Made by a program: the position numbers and the translations under genes. Positions 37,509 to 50,524 of a DNA stretch of 64,000 nt are shown here, piece by piece (the stretch's first letter is position 1; every line of letters begins with the position of its first letter). This DNA is from Sitta carolinensis (Eukaryota > Chordata > Aves > Passeriformes > Sittidae). The stretch is taken from positions 5,771,859-5,835,858 of the forward strand of contig CM063287.1 in NCBI GenBank assembly GCA_032173965.1. The letters are read 5' to 3'. The notes under the pieces were generated by a model. The model ran no database searches. It saw only the letters and a program-made list of their open reading frames with translations, and was not told the origin of the DNA.

Positions 37509-39885
37509 AGAAAAAGTTCTCATGAGTCATTTATGTGTTTTCATTCTTTGTGTAAACTTTTTGGCACACCCTATATGCTTCATTTCTTGCTTTAAATAAG
37601 TAAGTACTGGAAAATATGCATAGTATTTGGAACCAAGGGGAATGACACATTAATTTGAAGTTTACTTTGTGTAAGTTTGCATTTTCCAAATTTGAAATGC
37701 AACTTCAAGGGAACCTAAATCTCACCTTCAACCTCTATTTCTCTCCCCTTTCACCCACGGATTATGTAGAAGGTATGAGCTATTCATTTAAAGCAGCACA
37801 GTGAAGTATCATCATTAGGTGGCTTAGTTGCCTGGGATACTCCTGGTTCCCTGACCAGTAGGGAACCTGGGGAGCTCCAAAGGGGGGAAAAGTAAACAAA
37901 GTAATACTGAGTAACAGTTACAGCTCCTTAAAATGTGTACATTAACCTAAGTATTGGGAAACTATTTGCTTTTTAGAGGCAGCACTCTCTGATTGAAATA
38001 ACGATAAATATTTTGGAAACTCCATCTTAAGCCAAAATGAAATTACCCAAGTGCACTCTCAGAGAACAAAGCTTTTTAGTATACCTTCAAATGAACTCAG
38101 GTAAGTTTACAAATGGCCTATACCTAAAAGATCATTAAGTAAAATTACATTTGTTTTTACTGAAAGACGGCCTCAAGTGCTGACATGTAATATATCACAT
38201 GCGATACATAATAATACTGCTAAACCAGTTCTGACATAATATTTCCCTAGGCATAATAACCACAAATGACTGCTTTAGTTAAGAACTAGCCAGAAACAAA
38301 ATAGATCCACGTAAAAGTAGCTTTAACCATAAATACATCAACAATATTTTATGTCACTTTGTAAAAAAGTTAAAGGAGTCCCATAATAATTAACAACAAA
38401 AACTTCATGTTCTTTACTATTGTATGGTGGTTGTGAAAGGTTATTTCATAGTCCCGCAGCTGCCAATGCTGTAAATTATGCAGGCACCAAGAAGCATTAA
38501 GATGAAATAATAGCAATTTATACTAAGGCTGACGCAATTCATGATAAACAGTCACTGGAAAATATTACAATGTTGTCTTTTTTTGAGTGGGTTTAATCAG
38601 AAGAATGTGACCATATTCTGACACAAACCACTTCACTTTTCCATTGTAGGGGAATGGGGGCCCTTTCCTGGCCATAAAGGTCTCCCTTGCTCACTGCCAC
38701 TGCTAAGCCCAAACACCTCGGGGATACTGCTCACAAGGCTTGGGTTGCCAGCAGAGCCAAGTTCTGAGACACGGCTCCAGAGTCTGAGCAGGCCTGGTAG
38801 TCCAACGGAGAGACAGAAACCAGGGGAACAGTCAAACAAGGATGAGCTAATGAAGGCATATGAGACAGAAGAGATGGCTTTAGAAATGAGACCACTATGA
38901 TGGGCATGGCTCACAAATATGGTGAGAACAGCCTGGCTTACTTTTTGCTATGATCACAAAAGATGATTTTGATAGCTGAATTGTAAAACCAGCTATCAAG
39001 GGGAAATCTTATATAGAAGGAATTAGTAATGTACATCTACAATAACTTATTGAATGGACAGCAATAAGGCAGATGTGTGTGTAAGAGATGACAGAGCGCA
39101 TGCTATGGGTTACATTTATCAGGCGCAGAAGAGCAGCTCACTTGCAAACAGCTGTTTGCTGGAACTTTAATTCTCTGATGAACTCTGTCTGGTAAAATAC
39201 ATAAACCCCACAATACCATCACATAGTCACTTATGCTAAAAAACACAAAGGAGCTGTGGGCACACCCAGGCCCTTGACTCTGCCAGGGGCACTCTTGAGA
39301 GAAGCTCTCAGCTCCTGTCAGGTGAGAGCCCCAAATGCAGAGCTATCCCAGCACAGGCACACTGGGCACCCCATGGTTCTCAGCCCTGATGTTCTTTGAG
39401 CAGCCAGGTCATGGCCCCTTGCAGTCACTGCAGCCATTTGGCATAAGGCCCCTGTCCCCAAGACTGCTACCCCAGGGCACCTGAGGAAGCAAGGAGCCAC
39501 ACCAAATTCCCAAGTGCTCTCCCATGGGAGCAGTTCTCTCTCAGTGGCTGCCACAGGCCTCTGGGGGCCCGAGGGAATGGGCAGAAGCAGCTTTTGGAGC
39601 AGTACCTGCCATTCCACTGAGCACCTGCTGCCTTCGTGAGGGCAGGGGGAACATGCAGCCCAAATGAAATCAGTGTTCTCCATCAAGGAGTTTTGATTAC
39701 ATAGTGAAAAATAATCTATTTACTATTTATCCTGGTTACAACTACAGTTGCTAGTGAAAATGCACTAAAAAAACAGGAGTAGAAGCAACAGCATTTGTTT
39801 CCCTTAAGTTCTTGCAGACAGGAAGGTATTTTATCTTACTTTACACATTACTTATGTTCACTTAACAGCTTGCTGCTAGCATTGG

Positions 39886-39990
39886 GTGAGATTCTGTCCT
39901 TGGTTAACTGGTGAAAATCTTGAGTAACAGCCACAGAAGTGCATTGAGTTATGCTGGATTTACACCACTAAGGAAGGCAGAATGTGACCC
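39886..39990. mobile_element. Palindromic MITE-like element, family B (best-preserved copy)
   Basis: The order is GGTGAGATTCTG, AACTGGTGAAAATCTTGAG, CCACAGAAGTGCATTGAG, TTATGCTGGATTTACACCA, then GCAGAATGTGACCC. The outer and inner arms are inverse complements, for example TGGTGAAAATC with GGATTTACACCA. The centre corresponds to the GAAGTCAATGG core I associate with this family. Confidence 0.65.
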
Positions 39991-42900
39991 CTTATCAGTG
40001 CCTTTCTGCTTTGAGTATACAAATATTTTACGCATTTCAATGAGTGACAGAATGCAAAACTTGCAAATATTTATTTTTAGATGTATGGGGGAAAAGCAAT
40101 TAGAGCTAAAAATGTTAAGAATGAAGAAATCACTTAACAGAAGCAATTATGTTGGGCACATAAACAGCTCTGCCTTCAGATATTTTATTCAAATGCTGCA
40201 GAGCACACTAGAAAATATCAATTGTTTAAAAAACTCCTCCAAATATTTTTCACAACTGAAAAATCAGTCATTATAAACAACATCTGGGGATCATTAATAT
40301 CTTGCTCTACAGTTGAATTAACAAAATAAGAAAGAAATCTGACCAGAATCCAGAACACTTCCAGACTCACTTTCTCAAGCTAAAGGCTTGTGTTTGCAGA
40401 GGTGGGGTGGGAGGGAAGAGGAAATGTACTTTTATCTATATTGTATATAGCACTATTATGCATTAATCACTACTTCCCCTCCAGCTATGTCCTGTTTTTG
40501 TTTTGAGAGACCTAAAATTTGAAATATTTAGCTAAGCCACCCTGCCCAAGACCTTGGAAAAAATTTGCATGTTTTTCAGACTGTTGGAAGATGCCACTGG
40601 AAGGCTCCATCTAAGGAGCTCCCAGTATCCATGTTAATAAAAAGTCTCCATACTCCTCCTATTGCAGTTCTAAATGTTTTAAACATTCCAGTCTTTGCAG
40701 AGGCACAAACACCAATCCCACTCTAAAAGAAGCCTGAAGCATCTGTATGGAAACTTTAGGTTTTTCTGAATTTTGCTGATATAAATTATCCTGAAGGTAG
40801 CCAAAACAGACAACAGCAATAATGCTGATACTTTACATCAGCTGAAAAACTTTAAAAAAGCACACAGTCAGCCCCAGTACAATTTCTGTGCTGGAGCCAG
40901 TTTAAAAAGAAATGCCAACTTTGACTCTTTGTCTCACAAATAAATTAAGTCACCAAGAGGAAAACTCTATTTCATTTAGAGTGAAAACATTCTTCCATCT
41001 TTTTTTTTTTTATTGTTTGTTTTAAAGACTCACTCCCTGCCAAGGTTTTATTTTGTTATGTTTTTCCCCAAACAACTGATTTTATCTGTGAGTCACAAAC
41101 TTCTGTAAACTAAGATGCATAATGAGAGCAAAGACCAAATTTCAGCTGTACCAGGAGTAATGGCACTACTCTATACCCTGAAGTCACCAGCTTTCCTGCC
41201 ACAGAAGTTTTCTGGCACATGACCCATCCCTAAAAAGTCCTTTCTCCTCCATAATGCTGCTCTTCCCTGGCTTCCCTGGCCTATGACAAGAAGGAGGGTA
41301 TGTCTTTCTGAAATTGTTGGCTCAGAAACCCCCGCAGCTGGGAGGACTGGTAAGTCACCTCTCATTCCCAACCACTCCCTGCCAGCCCTGGAAGTGAGAC
41401 AAACTGCCCTCTTCGTTGTTTTACAGGGAGCGATGAGCTGTTGAAGGTTCTGAGGTTTGCATTTTAATGTAGATAACTTTTCCCCTAACAAATCCTAAAG
41501 TGGGGCCTGCAATGTGCCTTTTGCACATGGGTTTTTATTCAATGAGCAGTTTCCCTCTGCATTGCTCATGTTATGGCCAAATGAAGATGGTTAATTTTTC
41601 AGAGAAAAAGCTGTATTCATACCACAGTAGGTTGTAGGTTCTCTCACTTTTTGGTATGAAATGTTTCATTAAAAAATTGGGTTTTAATGCAAACTCAAAA
41701 CCTTCTTTTGGGCGTGAACATGTGTTTACAGTACTCCAGGGACCAAACAGATTGTTTAATGGCATATTGGACCCAGAATGTTGTAAAAAACAATCCATAA
41801 TGATTTAAAATTTACCAAACAGATTTTGAAAACTGAGAAGAAATAAGGTATTCAGTTTTCTCTCACACTGTTTATAGAAAAAGCAAGCCCATCCTCACAG
41901 AATTAAAGACAACCTCTGGATTCATCTTTAGCAGACAGGATTTATAACATTTATCTAGCAAAGCACCATGACAAATCCTTCTGTGTGAGATTTTCACCTG
42001 GTGAAGCTGATGGAGATGAAACTCACCATCACCCAGACCACAGCTGGGTAAGAGAAGGATCCTGGCTCATTGATGTGCCCTGGAAGCCACTCCATGCCTT
42101 AGAGCTGGCACAAGCCTGGTGACTGAAGTCACCTTTTTTTGACAAACAAACACAGAGGACCATGGGCTGCTCTAGCAACAAGTGCTCCTGATTTATGCCC
42201 AGTGACCTTCAGATACACCTTCTGAATACACACAGGCAGCCTTGCCTCCAGCTAGATCACTTTGGTCTATAATGAAAATTATTAGAAACCTTATTTTATC
42301 ATTCCTTCTCTCTTGCAGCACATATGACCACACAGCAGATGCCAGTAAATGATATGCAATTACAAAAGTTATTCAGTAACAGTAACCCCAGAGGCTGATA
42401 AATGAAAAAGATTTTTAAAATGTCTCGAGTTGAAGAAAAATGAATAGTTCATTTTCATTGCTCATATTCATTTCATTATCCACCTGGACTGCTTCACACT
42501 GGTGAGGACCTCTAATTGCTCTTATTTCAGGAAGGGGGATACGTGTGCAGTTTGACTGCAGTCAGAGCCAGGAACTTGGGCTATGAAGACATCCAAGCAT
42601 GGTTTATGTCTTCTGCTTTCTGAACAGAAGCAAGCTCTTGAGCCTATTTGCATTCTGGAGGGGAACCCTCCAAGGCAGTTGGATTAACTAATCAGTTGTT
42701 ATATCAACAAGAATGGGAGCAGAAGGCTTCCCACTCACAGCACTCTTGCCTCTGTAAATGCAGAGCAAGTCCTTCCGTGGCAGGCTGCAAAGAAATACAT
42801 GGAAACGTTGGAGCCTTCCAGCTGCTGAGCCCATTCCTCAGCAGCCTCCTGGATGGGATGCTGTGGCATGCTGACCCAAACCAGAAAAGAATCAAAAGAG

Positions 42901-45900
42901 AATTGTGCAAGAAAACTGGTCCTAAATTCTCCTGTCCAACCCACTTGGGCACGTGCCAAACAGCAGTGGACACACAGGGTGGAGGCAAGCACAGGTATTG
43001 GCAGCATCTGTGCCAGCCCAAGCTGGAGCTGGAGGGGAAGCTTAGCACAGCCTGAACCTCACACAGGCTCCATGGAAACGCTGAACATCACACAGGACTG
43101 CCCAAAGCCTTGCTGCATCCCTTCCAGCTGTACCTGTGGGAGCTCACAGACAGCATCTAAATACATCTTCTGCTTTAAAAAGTCCCACACAAAACCAACA
43201 TTATTATTGCCAACAAAACTTAATTCCTCCTCATGTCCTGCTTTATTTATTTTTGTTAAGCCCTACAGAAGAGAGAAAAATAGGCAAGGAGTATGAGAAC
43301 AAGTCGGAGCTCAACAAATCTTTCGTTATAAATTTATAATGAAAGTAGAGAGAATATTTCCAGGAAAAAACATTTTTGTCTGTTAAAACTGCCTAACAAG
43401 GACAACAGCTTACATGCTGGGGGTTCTTTGTAAAGGTGCTTCTGGTGTCTCATTTGTGACATGCTGTATCTGTTGCAAAATACTCCAACATACAGACAAT
43501 GTGTAAGACTTGCCTCAAAAGCAATACTTCTGAAGGAGACTTGGCATCCACATCAGAAACCAGTGCTCCACTGCTTCCCACATAAAGACATCAGCAGAAT
43601 GTATTTCCCAGATTTTGTATTTGCTTTAGAGTAAGGAGAATATCAGGAAAAAAAATGGCGAAATGCGCACTCCTATCTCGTTACTTCTGCACACTTATTT
43701 CATTTGCAAGATAAGAGAGAGACAGAACTTTCAAATTAAATGTGTCTGGATCTCCTTACAGACACCTTTTCAGAATTTTAGTCACCATTTTTGTAATCTG
43801 GTATCCCCTCATATTTGACTGATAAATATCAGTGCCTTTGAGTAATCTATCTACTGTACCACCCTGCCTCTGTTTAGCCTTAGCAGTCATCACTTTCAAC
43901 ATGTGACATCAATCTACATGGTATCAATGTAAACAGTTTGTATAATGAAGTGTTGTACATTTTATTGTCCTGCCAGCAAAGAAAAGGATAAACTAGCACT
44001 TTGCCTGTTGTCTTCAATAAAGGTAGCATAATTGACACCATACATTTTGCAATACAAATACGGAACCACACACTGGTCAGTTTTTTCTTCTTAAAACAGC
44101 AGGGCTTGCAAGTTTTACATCTTTATTTTCGTAATAAATACTTCGAAACAGTGTTTTTTTTTGGGGGCATTTTTTAAATAGGGATTTTAAAAAAACCTGC
44201 TTCTTTAACCAAACTAAATTTTAAATACACTTTATTAATTTCTATGGCTGAGATTTCTGTGGCTCTGGTTGATAATGAGATAATTGCCTAGCAAAGGTCA
44301 AGAGAATGGCATAGTTTGCTTTCAGAGGATGTACAAAGCACTTGCTATGGTTCACTAAGCGTAGTTTCTGCATCACTCCACATCTCTTTGATTCATCTAT
44401 TACAAATATTCCATGATACACTTGCATTATGTATCCAACTATTTCAACAAACCTGTAATCAAGGAATGACCCTGAATAAAATAAGCCACAGAAAGCAGAT
44501 GGTAGGCTCATCAAACGCCTTCAAGCCTAAAATAACCTTTCCCACATTAAAAGGAGAGTACAACTGAACTTTATATTCTGAGCTTGAGCTCAGAGTAAAT
44601 AAAAACCAACACAGTACTTCCAGGGCATTTAATTATTTTTTTTCACCACCCCAGTCCCTAAGAGCAATCAACACTTTTATTCATTGTTCATTCAAAAAAC
44701 ACATAATGTTTTGTGTGAGTGTGAGCAGACTTGACAGTTTGGGCCTGGTTCTGAAAAATCTTGACAGCACAAAACTAAAACTACTCCCAGCAGTCATGTG
44801 CTCCAGTGACAACACCACTTGAGGAAGGATCTCGTCTGCTTCTTGGGAATGGAGTGGCAGAGCAGCAGAGGAGCACTACCTTACAAAATGCCACAGTGCC
44901 ACCAGATAGTCAGGGTTTCTCTGCTGATACAACAATGCCTGAGCTGGGCACCAAGTTAAAAGCCAATGTGCTTGAAAAATGTGCAGAAAAACAGGTAGAT
45001 AACTCTCCTATCAGAAACATTCCTTCTCATTCTCATTATTAAATGTCTAAGGGCATCAGCAGAATTTTTTTCTCTAAGAGACCACAGGAGCTTCCTTGCA
45101 GAGATATGGGGGTCTTGCAAGCAAAGGTGTACTCAGCACCATGCAGACTATGCAAGCAGCAGCCACAGAACTCATCCATCTGGTGATATGGGGGATAAAA
45201 CTTAATTCTGTACACTGGACCCATTACTGGGTGTCCATACAACATGCATTCCACCACATATTCAAAGCCCTTCTGCTGTCCTTGGGATGATCTGATGCAA
45301 GAAAAACCCTGTGAGAAATCAACTGGTTGCTATCAGGTGTCAAATCTTGCAGTCCTTTCCGACAGCTGTAAGGGGCTGCATACTCCTTCAGAGCTGCAGA
45401 GTACTGTCTATGCCTTTTGAATTAAGAGGTCACCTCCCAGAAGTACCTCTGCACCCAAAAAAATCAAGCTCCTAGCAGTGGCAAAGCCCATGTTGAACAA
45501 GCCCACATTCCAAGATGACCAGAAACATACCAGCTACAGCTGACACTTGAACTGAGCCCCAGAAGCACAGCTGATGAGCGCTCTGCAACAATAATGGGGT
45601 GTGCCAGGACTCTCTCCTATTTTGCATTTTTTAGCATACTGCACCAACGATGACTTCATAAACCAAACACACACTGTAAAGCTTCTGGAAGACAGGCTAG
45701 AGGTGAATGGTTAAGGTAAATGAACTTCAAACCCAGGCAAGGCATCATTTCACTCAGACCAAGCCACTGTGCTACACTCTACCCATGTAACATTATCTTT
45801 GATTGTGAACTCAAGTTGTGATACTGAGATCACCAGTGGCTAGAAGCCTTCACTCTTAGAGAAGAAAGAGCATATTTAGTACTGAACATTTCAATCTCAA

Positions 45901-46011
45901 ATAGCACTGGTTCCCTTCAAAGGAATCACATCATTGGAAATCAGTGGACACTTAAAAGAAGAAAAATGTCTTTACTTGTGAGAAAAAGAAAAGAGCTGTA
46001 ATGGGACTTAC

Positions 46012-46242
46012 CAAACTCATCACATATACTTTCGTTTTCTATTAGTGTAGGATGATCAAACGTATCCCGACAATAGAAAATTTGGGGATTCTTGCTTGTT
46101 ACAGCAATGCCTCCAAGGGCTAAAACAAACTGGTCTGTTAGTATTGAAGAGGGCTTGTCCTGAATGCGCTTTAACATGGAACGGTATCGACAGTACTGTG
46201 GGTAGCTGAGAATTAAAAGGTTTGAATCTTCGTCATCCTCAC
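46012..46242 (-). CDS. ARID5B: ARID5B internal exon (exon 4 by human numbering)
   Basis: ARID5B is a DNA-binding chromatin protein that, in mammals, works with the demethylase PHF2 to remove H3K9me2 and acts in adipose, liver and blood development. This 231-bp exon is read on the minus strand. It has a clear polypyrimidine tract and CAG acceptor (intron ends at 46243) and a GTAAGT donor (46011-46006). It starts in phase 1 (second base of a Gly codon) and ends after the first base of the Ala codon completed by exon 5. The 76 whole codons equal the human count as I recall it. Recognisable blocks are an acidic start (GEDDEDSN), SYPQYCRYRSMLKRIQ, LALGGIAV and YCRDTFDHPTLIENE. This is the C-terminal part of the N-terminal BAH-like region. 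There is no stop or frameshift. It would be present only in the long isoform, because the internal promoter lies downstream of it. Confidence 0.96.
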
Positions 46243-47631
46243 CTGGAAGAACAGAAAAAAATACTCTTATTATATCAGAAAAACACAAAACAAGAGCTGT
46301 AACTCAAGTTATGTCAGAAAAAGTAATTTTTCTGAAGTTTGTCTCTTCTCAACTTTTATAGCACAGTGGGTCTAGAAAGAAAGGTTAAAACCAGAAATTT
46401 GAAGAAAGTTTATTAAAATAGGTTATTTTCTGCCTTCCTGTTCAGTTTTCCCATACTTACTCACAAGGACTACCTGGATGAGCAAGGAAGACTGCTCTGC
46501 AGAAGCTGGCCGATGGCCTGAATCAGTGTTCTCTATACTTTGCCAATTTGGCTGCTTCAACAGAAATATTGTCTGTAATTTTTACTCAGTTCCCCATATA
46601 GCTTTACTACACTCATGTTTACATCAGCTAACATATTTTAAAAATAATAATATACAAGCTTCAGAGCTCTCCTTTAAAGTACGTGATACCAGCAACTACC
46701 AAAGGACCTCTGGGCCAGGGAGGTGGGCTGATCCGACCTGGTCATGGTTGCTAAACCCCAAGAGGTGGAAGCAACTTTCTTCACATTAACTGCAAATGCA
46801 GCAGGACTCAATTAAACTCCTACAGAGCACAACAAGGAAGTGAATTTTCAAGCAGCTTGTGCTGCTGGGCTCAAAATATAAAGCAATCTAGATCTCAGAG
46901 CTTTCCATTCCTCCATAGTTTAGATTATATCACATATGAAGGTGGCAGATTTTGAAATATCACAATCAAGTGTCATCATATAACCAGAAGGAAACCTAAG
47001 TGGAAGAAAAAAACTCAACTTGGGATACAAACATGAGAAATGACTCATTTGCAGGTATGCAGCCAGTACTCAACAGCTTCTTTTGATGCTCATTTATCTA
47101 CTCAGGTACATAACTTCCCTGAGTTCCAAACACACATGGCTTCCTGAGCATGCCAATGTAGACAAAGCAACAGCATTCACTTTACATTTTCTGCTGTGCT
47201 CTGATTACTGAATAACTCAGCTATTTCTCCTGCCAGAGACAAAAGGTCTACTGTTTAATCCCATTACCAATACTAAAATCATCATTCTTACTCCTAAAGT
47301 TAAAATTACTTCAGACATTGAAAGAAAAATCAGATCAGTTCTCCACAACTAAATATGATGGCACAACACATCTAGATTCAAGTGAGGCAATGGAAATGTT
47401 GACACATAAAAGGCTAAATTTTAAGAAGTCTCTGGAAGCAGATATATCACCTAGAATGTCATCACTGCAGATGAATGCAATGCTGTAAAAAAAAAATCAA
47501 CATGACAGACGGACTTGTGAAGCACCGTCTTTACTAGCACAGCTCCTGAAAGTCATCACTTCTAAAATTTCTAAAAATTCAGAACTCTCACCACTATCCT
47601 GACATAGGTGAGGAGATAAAAGTATTTGTGT

Positions 47632-47702
47632 TAAAAAACAAACAAACAACAAAAAAACCCCCCAAAACCCCAAAACCAACAACAACAACAAAAAAAAACA
47701 AA
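47632..47702. repeat. A/C-rich simple sequence
   Basis: AAACAAACAAACAAC followed by ACCCCCC, AAAACCCC repeats and four ACA/CAA units. The hydrophobic open frame on the minus strand (47497-47691) is a product of this run. Confidence 0.9.
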
Positions 47703-50497
47703 GTAAGAGTAATACATTTTGGTAAACAGCACTGACATTACTTTACTAAGAAAATAAAACTGATGGCCCTAAAACCTCTTTTGGCCAATAAGGATGTGGT
47801 CATGCTTTTTCTTTGTTTCAAGAAGTATCCCATAAGCCTACACAACAGCACGACTGAGCCAATTGCTCCTGGGAATAAGGCTCTCTCTACTTTATTAGGA
47901 AACTCTAAAAATCAGATCAGGAAAACCATTCTAGGAATTAACAAGCACATGATCCGTCCTTTAGCTCCTCCGAGAGTTTCACATATGCCTGCCTGACGGT
48001 TATTACTACTTTATACTTTTGTCTAGATAGCAGTGAGCTGAATCTGACAGCACTTTTCTTATGCCAGGATGTGGTCAGCTTTTTAAACAGGGTGTATATA
48101 AATGTATGTCCCACGTGTCTTTGTAGTAAACCATTAGTTTCTAGACAAATGTGCTGCAAGTCCCTGTGCAGAACTTTGTACCCCTGACAACTCACGACTT
48201 AACTCAAAGCTCCTGGCATAAATTAAAACCAAGTAATTTTTATGGGATCACTTTCATACATGCTTGTGCAACTCCAAGGAATACTTTGTGATGCATTTGT
48301 TTCCATTCCTTTTTTACTCCAGGTTCAATAGATACATCTAAGAATGAACAAAGGCTCAATAAACTGAAAATTTGTTTAGTGAAAGATAAACAGAGTGTTC
48401 CTGGAACAAAGATTTTTTTCCTCAACCACGCCCACATGAGAAAAGAAAAATCAAAGCAGACCAATCCCTAATAAAATGCAAGTCCGAAGAAGATCTATTA
48501 TTTGCTTTTATCAAAATCTCACACGTGTCATTTAATGGTAAGACTTAGCGAATATTGCAAGTATTATTCAGAAGTACGATCAGAAAGAGTTTACTCTTAG
48601 GAGAAGCAAAGCTCAAAACGTGGATCACATTCCATTAAAATTAGGAAAAACAACATGATTTCTAAAAGCATACAGCTGAGATATTAGGAAATCAAGATGC
48701 TGTATTTCTGAGTTTCATTTTAGATTCAGCAGACAGAACATAGTAAAAGATAATCTACAGTATTCTGCTTGTGAGGCTTAACAGAAATTACTCTAATCCT
48801 ATGCTTATATCATAATTGTGTGGTTTAATAACCCACTCCAACATCAACTTTTCGCTTATTTTTATATTTCAGGGCTGAAAACAGAGAAACTGTAATTAGG
48901 AAACAAGATTCCACCCCTGCTTTCCGAGCACTGCCTCTATCTGCAGAGATATAATCCAACAGTTCCCTTTGTAAGGAGTAAAGAGAGCTGGGATTTGGCA
49001 CAGCCTGGCATTTATGTTGGATTACATGTTCTTCAAGTTGTCTTTGTAAGTAAGAGATGCATGAAATGCCAAACACAATGAATCTATGCAAGAACTGACT
49101 TATCAAATCAGCACAACCATTTTTAATATGTAAGGCAAGACAATTAAATGCCCCAAAAGAGAAAAAAAAGCAAGCCTGTTAAAAGGACGAATTCCTAACA
49201 AATCCATCTAGAGCCAGAACTATTTACAGAGAGAACAGAAAAAAAACCTCCTGTAACATGCTTTTTGTTTGCTTGTTTCAGAAGCATCAGCCTATAATGC
49301 TACTCCTAACTGCCATAATCTACCCTCAACATCAGTAAGCATTATTTCTCTTTAAAAAGACCTTCACACCAGGATTTTATAGAGCTCGATGGAAAAACTA
49401 TGCATGTTCCTTCCTGTACCTAATTACCTCAACTGCAAAAGCTGCCAAGTATTTTGCCCTTTAGTTCTTTTAATCGTATTAGTGCAAATGCATTTGGATG
49501 CCAACAGAAACAAACATTTTAAGATTTTTGCTTAAAAGATTCCAAATATGTATAAGGCTGGTGCTATGAAAGCACACTCCACTTCTTCCAGAAATAACAG
49601 AGTTATTCTTGCAGAAGAAATATGAATTTGTGCCTCTTGTAAGACTAAATGTCTAGTTTCGACCCAATTTAAGTAAAATAATGTCAATATGAACTGCTCT
49701 CACAATGATTTATGCTACCTTCTGTTACATTATTACATTAGACATTCCTTTCACTAAGCTTTATACTTTTTGCCGTCCTCATAGCAACCACATAAAGGCT
49801 GAGTACCAACTTTACACGCCTGGCACCCTTCCAGGCTCGACTGTTATTGATAATTATATTGAAGTTTCAATTTAATTGCTACTCTGTTATGACACAGAAT
49901 ATTTTTTCAATTAGGCTTTTCCCATTTTCTGTCCATTCATTTTTTGTATTACTGAAAATGACTTTTTGGGCCCCTCCCCCACCCTCAGAAAACACGAGCA
50001 GAACAGTGATACAGATAAGGGTCTGTACATCTGTTACTATCATTAACAACTCAGTAATGTGAAGGGAAGGAAAAAAATACAGGGGAAAAAATGGTGAATA
50101 TAATTTCTCAAAAGGTAAATTTCAGTTTAAGTACTCTTTTTCTTCTTACCATTACTCAATGATTTCCTGTCCTAATTACAAGACATTATACAGAAAGTAA
50201 TTTTTAAAAGGAAATGTACCAGCACAGGAGGCTAAACAGAAACACTTGCTTGGTATGGTTTGAAATGGCAAACTTTTACACCTCTTATCAATTCTCTGCT
50301 CTACCTTTGTGCAATATATTCCACCACACATCTGCCATTTCTTCTGAGGCAGTTAACACAAATATATACATCAAAGGGGAAACATACTTGCAGTTAAACT
50401 GCAGGCAAAGGAAAAAAAAAGAAAAATTTTTTTCCTCCTCCATGTAGCTGGTAAGTTGGAGGCAAGCCAAGCCTTGGAGTGGAAAATATTAAAAAGT

Positions 50498-50524
50498 TAA
50501 AAAAAAAAGAAAAAAAAAAAAAAG
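50498..50524. repeat. A-rich tract
   Basis: Two A runs split by one G (AAAAAAAAGA then at least 13 A). Confidence 0.9.

Larger units (their letters stand above)
13780..46011 (-). other. ARID5B: ARID5B 32-kb intron between exons 4 and 5, containing the internal promoter
   Basis: This large intron is bounded by GTAAGT (46011-46006) and TTTTCAG (ending at 13780). Its last 1.5 kb contains the predicted alternative first exon. Other contents are the TTTC tract (15832-16050), a CR1 fossil (21590-21800), two palindromic MITE-like copies (31057-31145, 39886-39990), a near-perfect hairpin (30171-30211) and several A-rich or CAA tracts. The remainder is unique AT-rich sequence with no convincing exon. 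Confidence 0.88.

Noticed and set aside
47497..47691. Hydrophobic small open frame that looks like a membrane peptide
   Set aside because: It is a translation of an A/C-rich simple repeat on the opposite strand.
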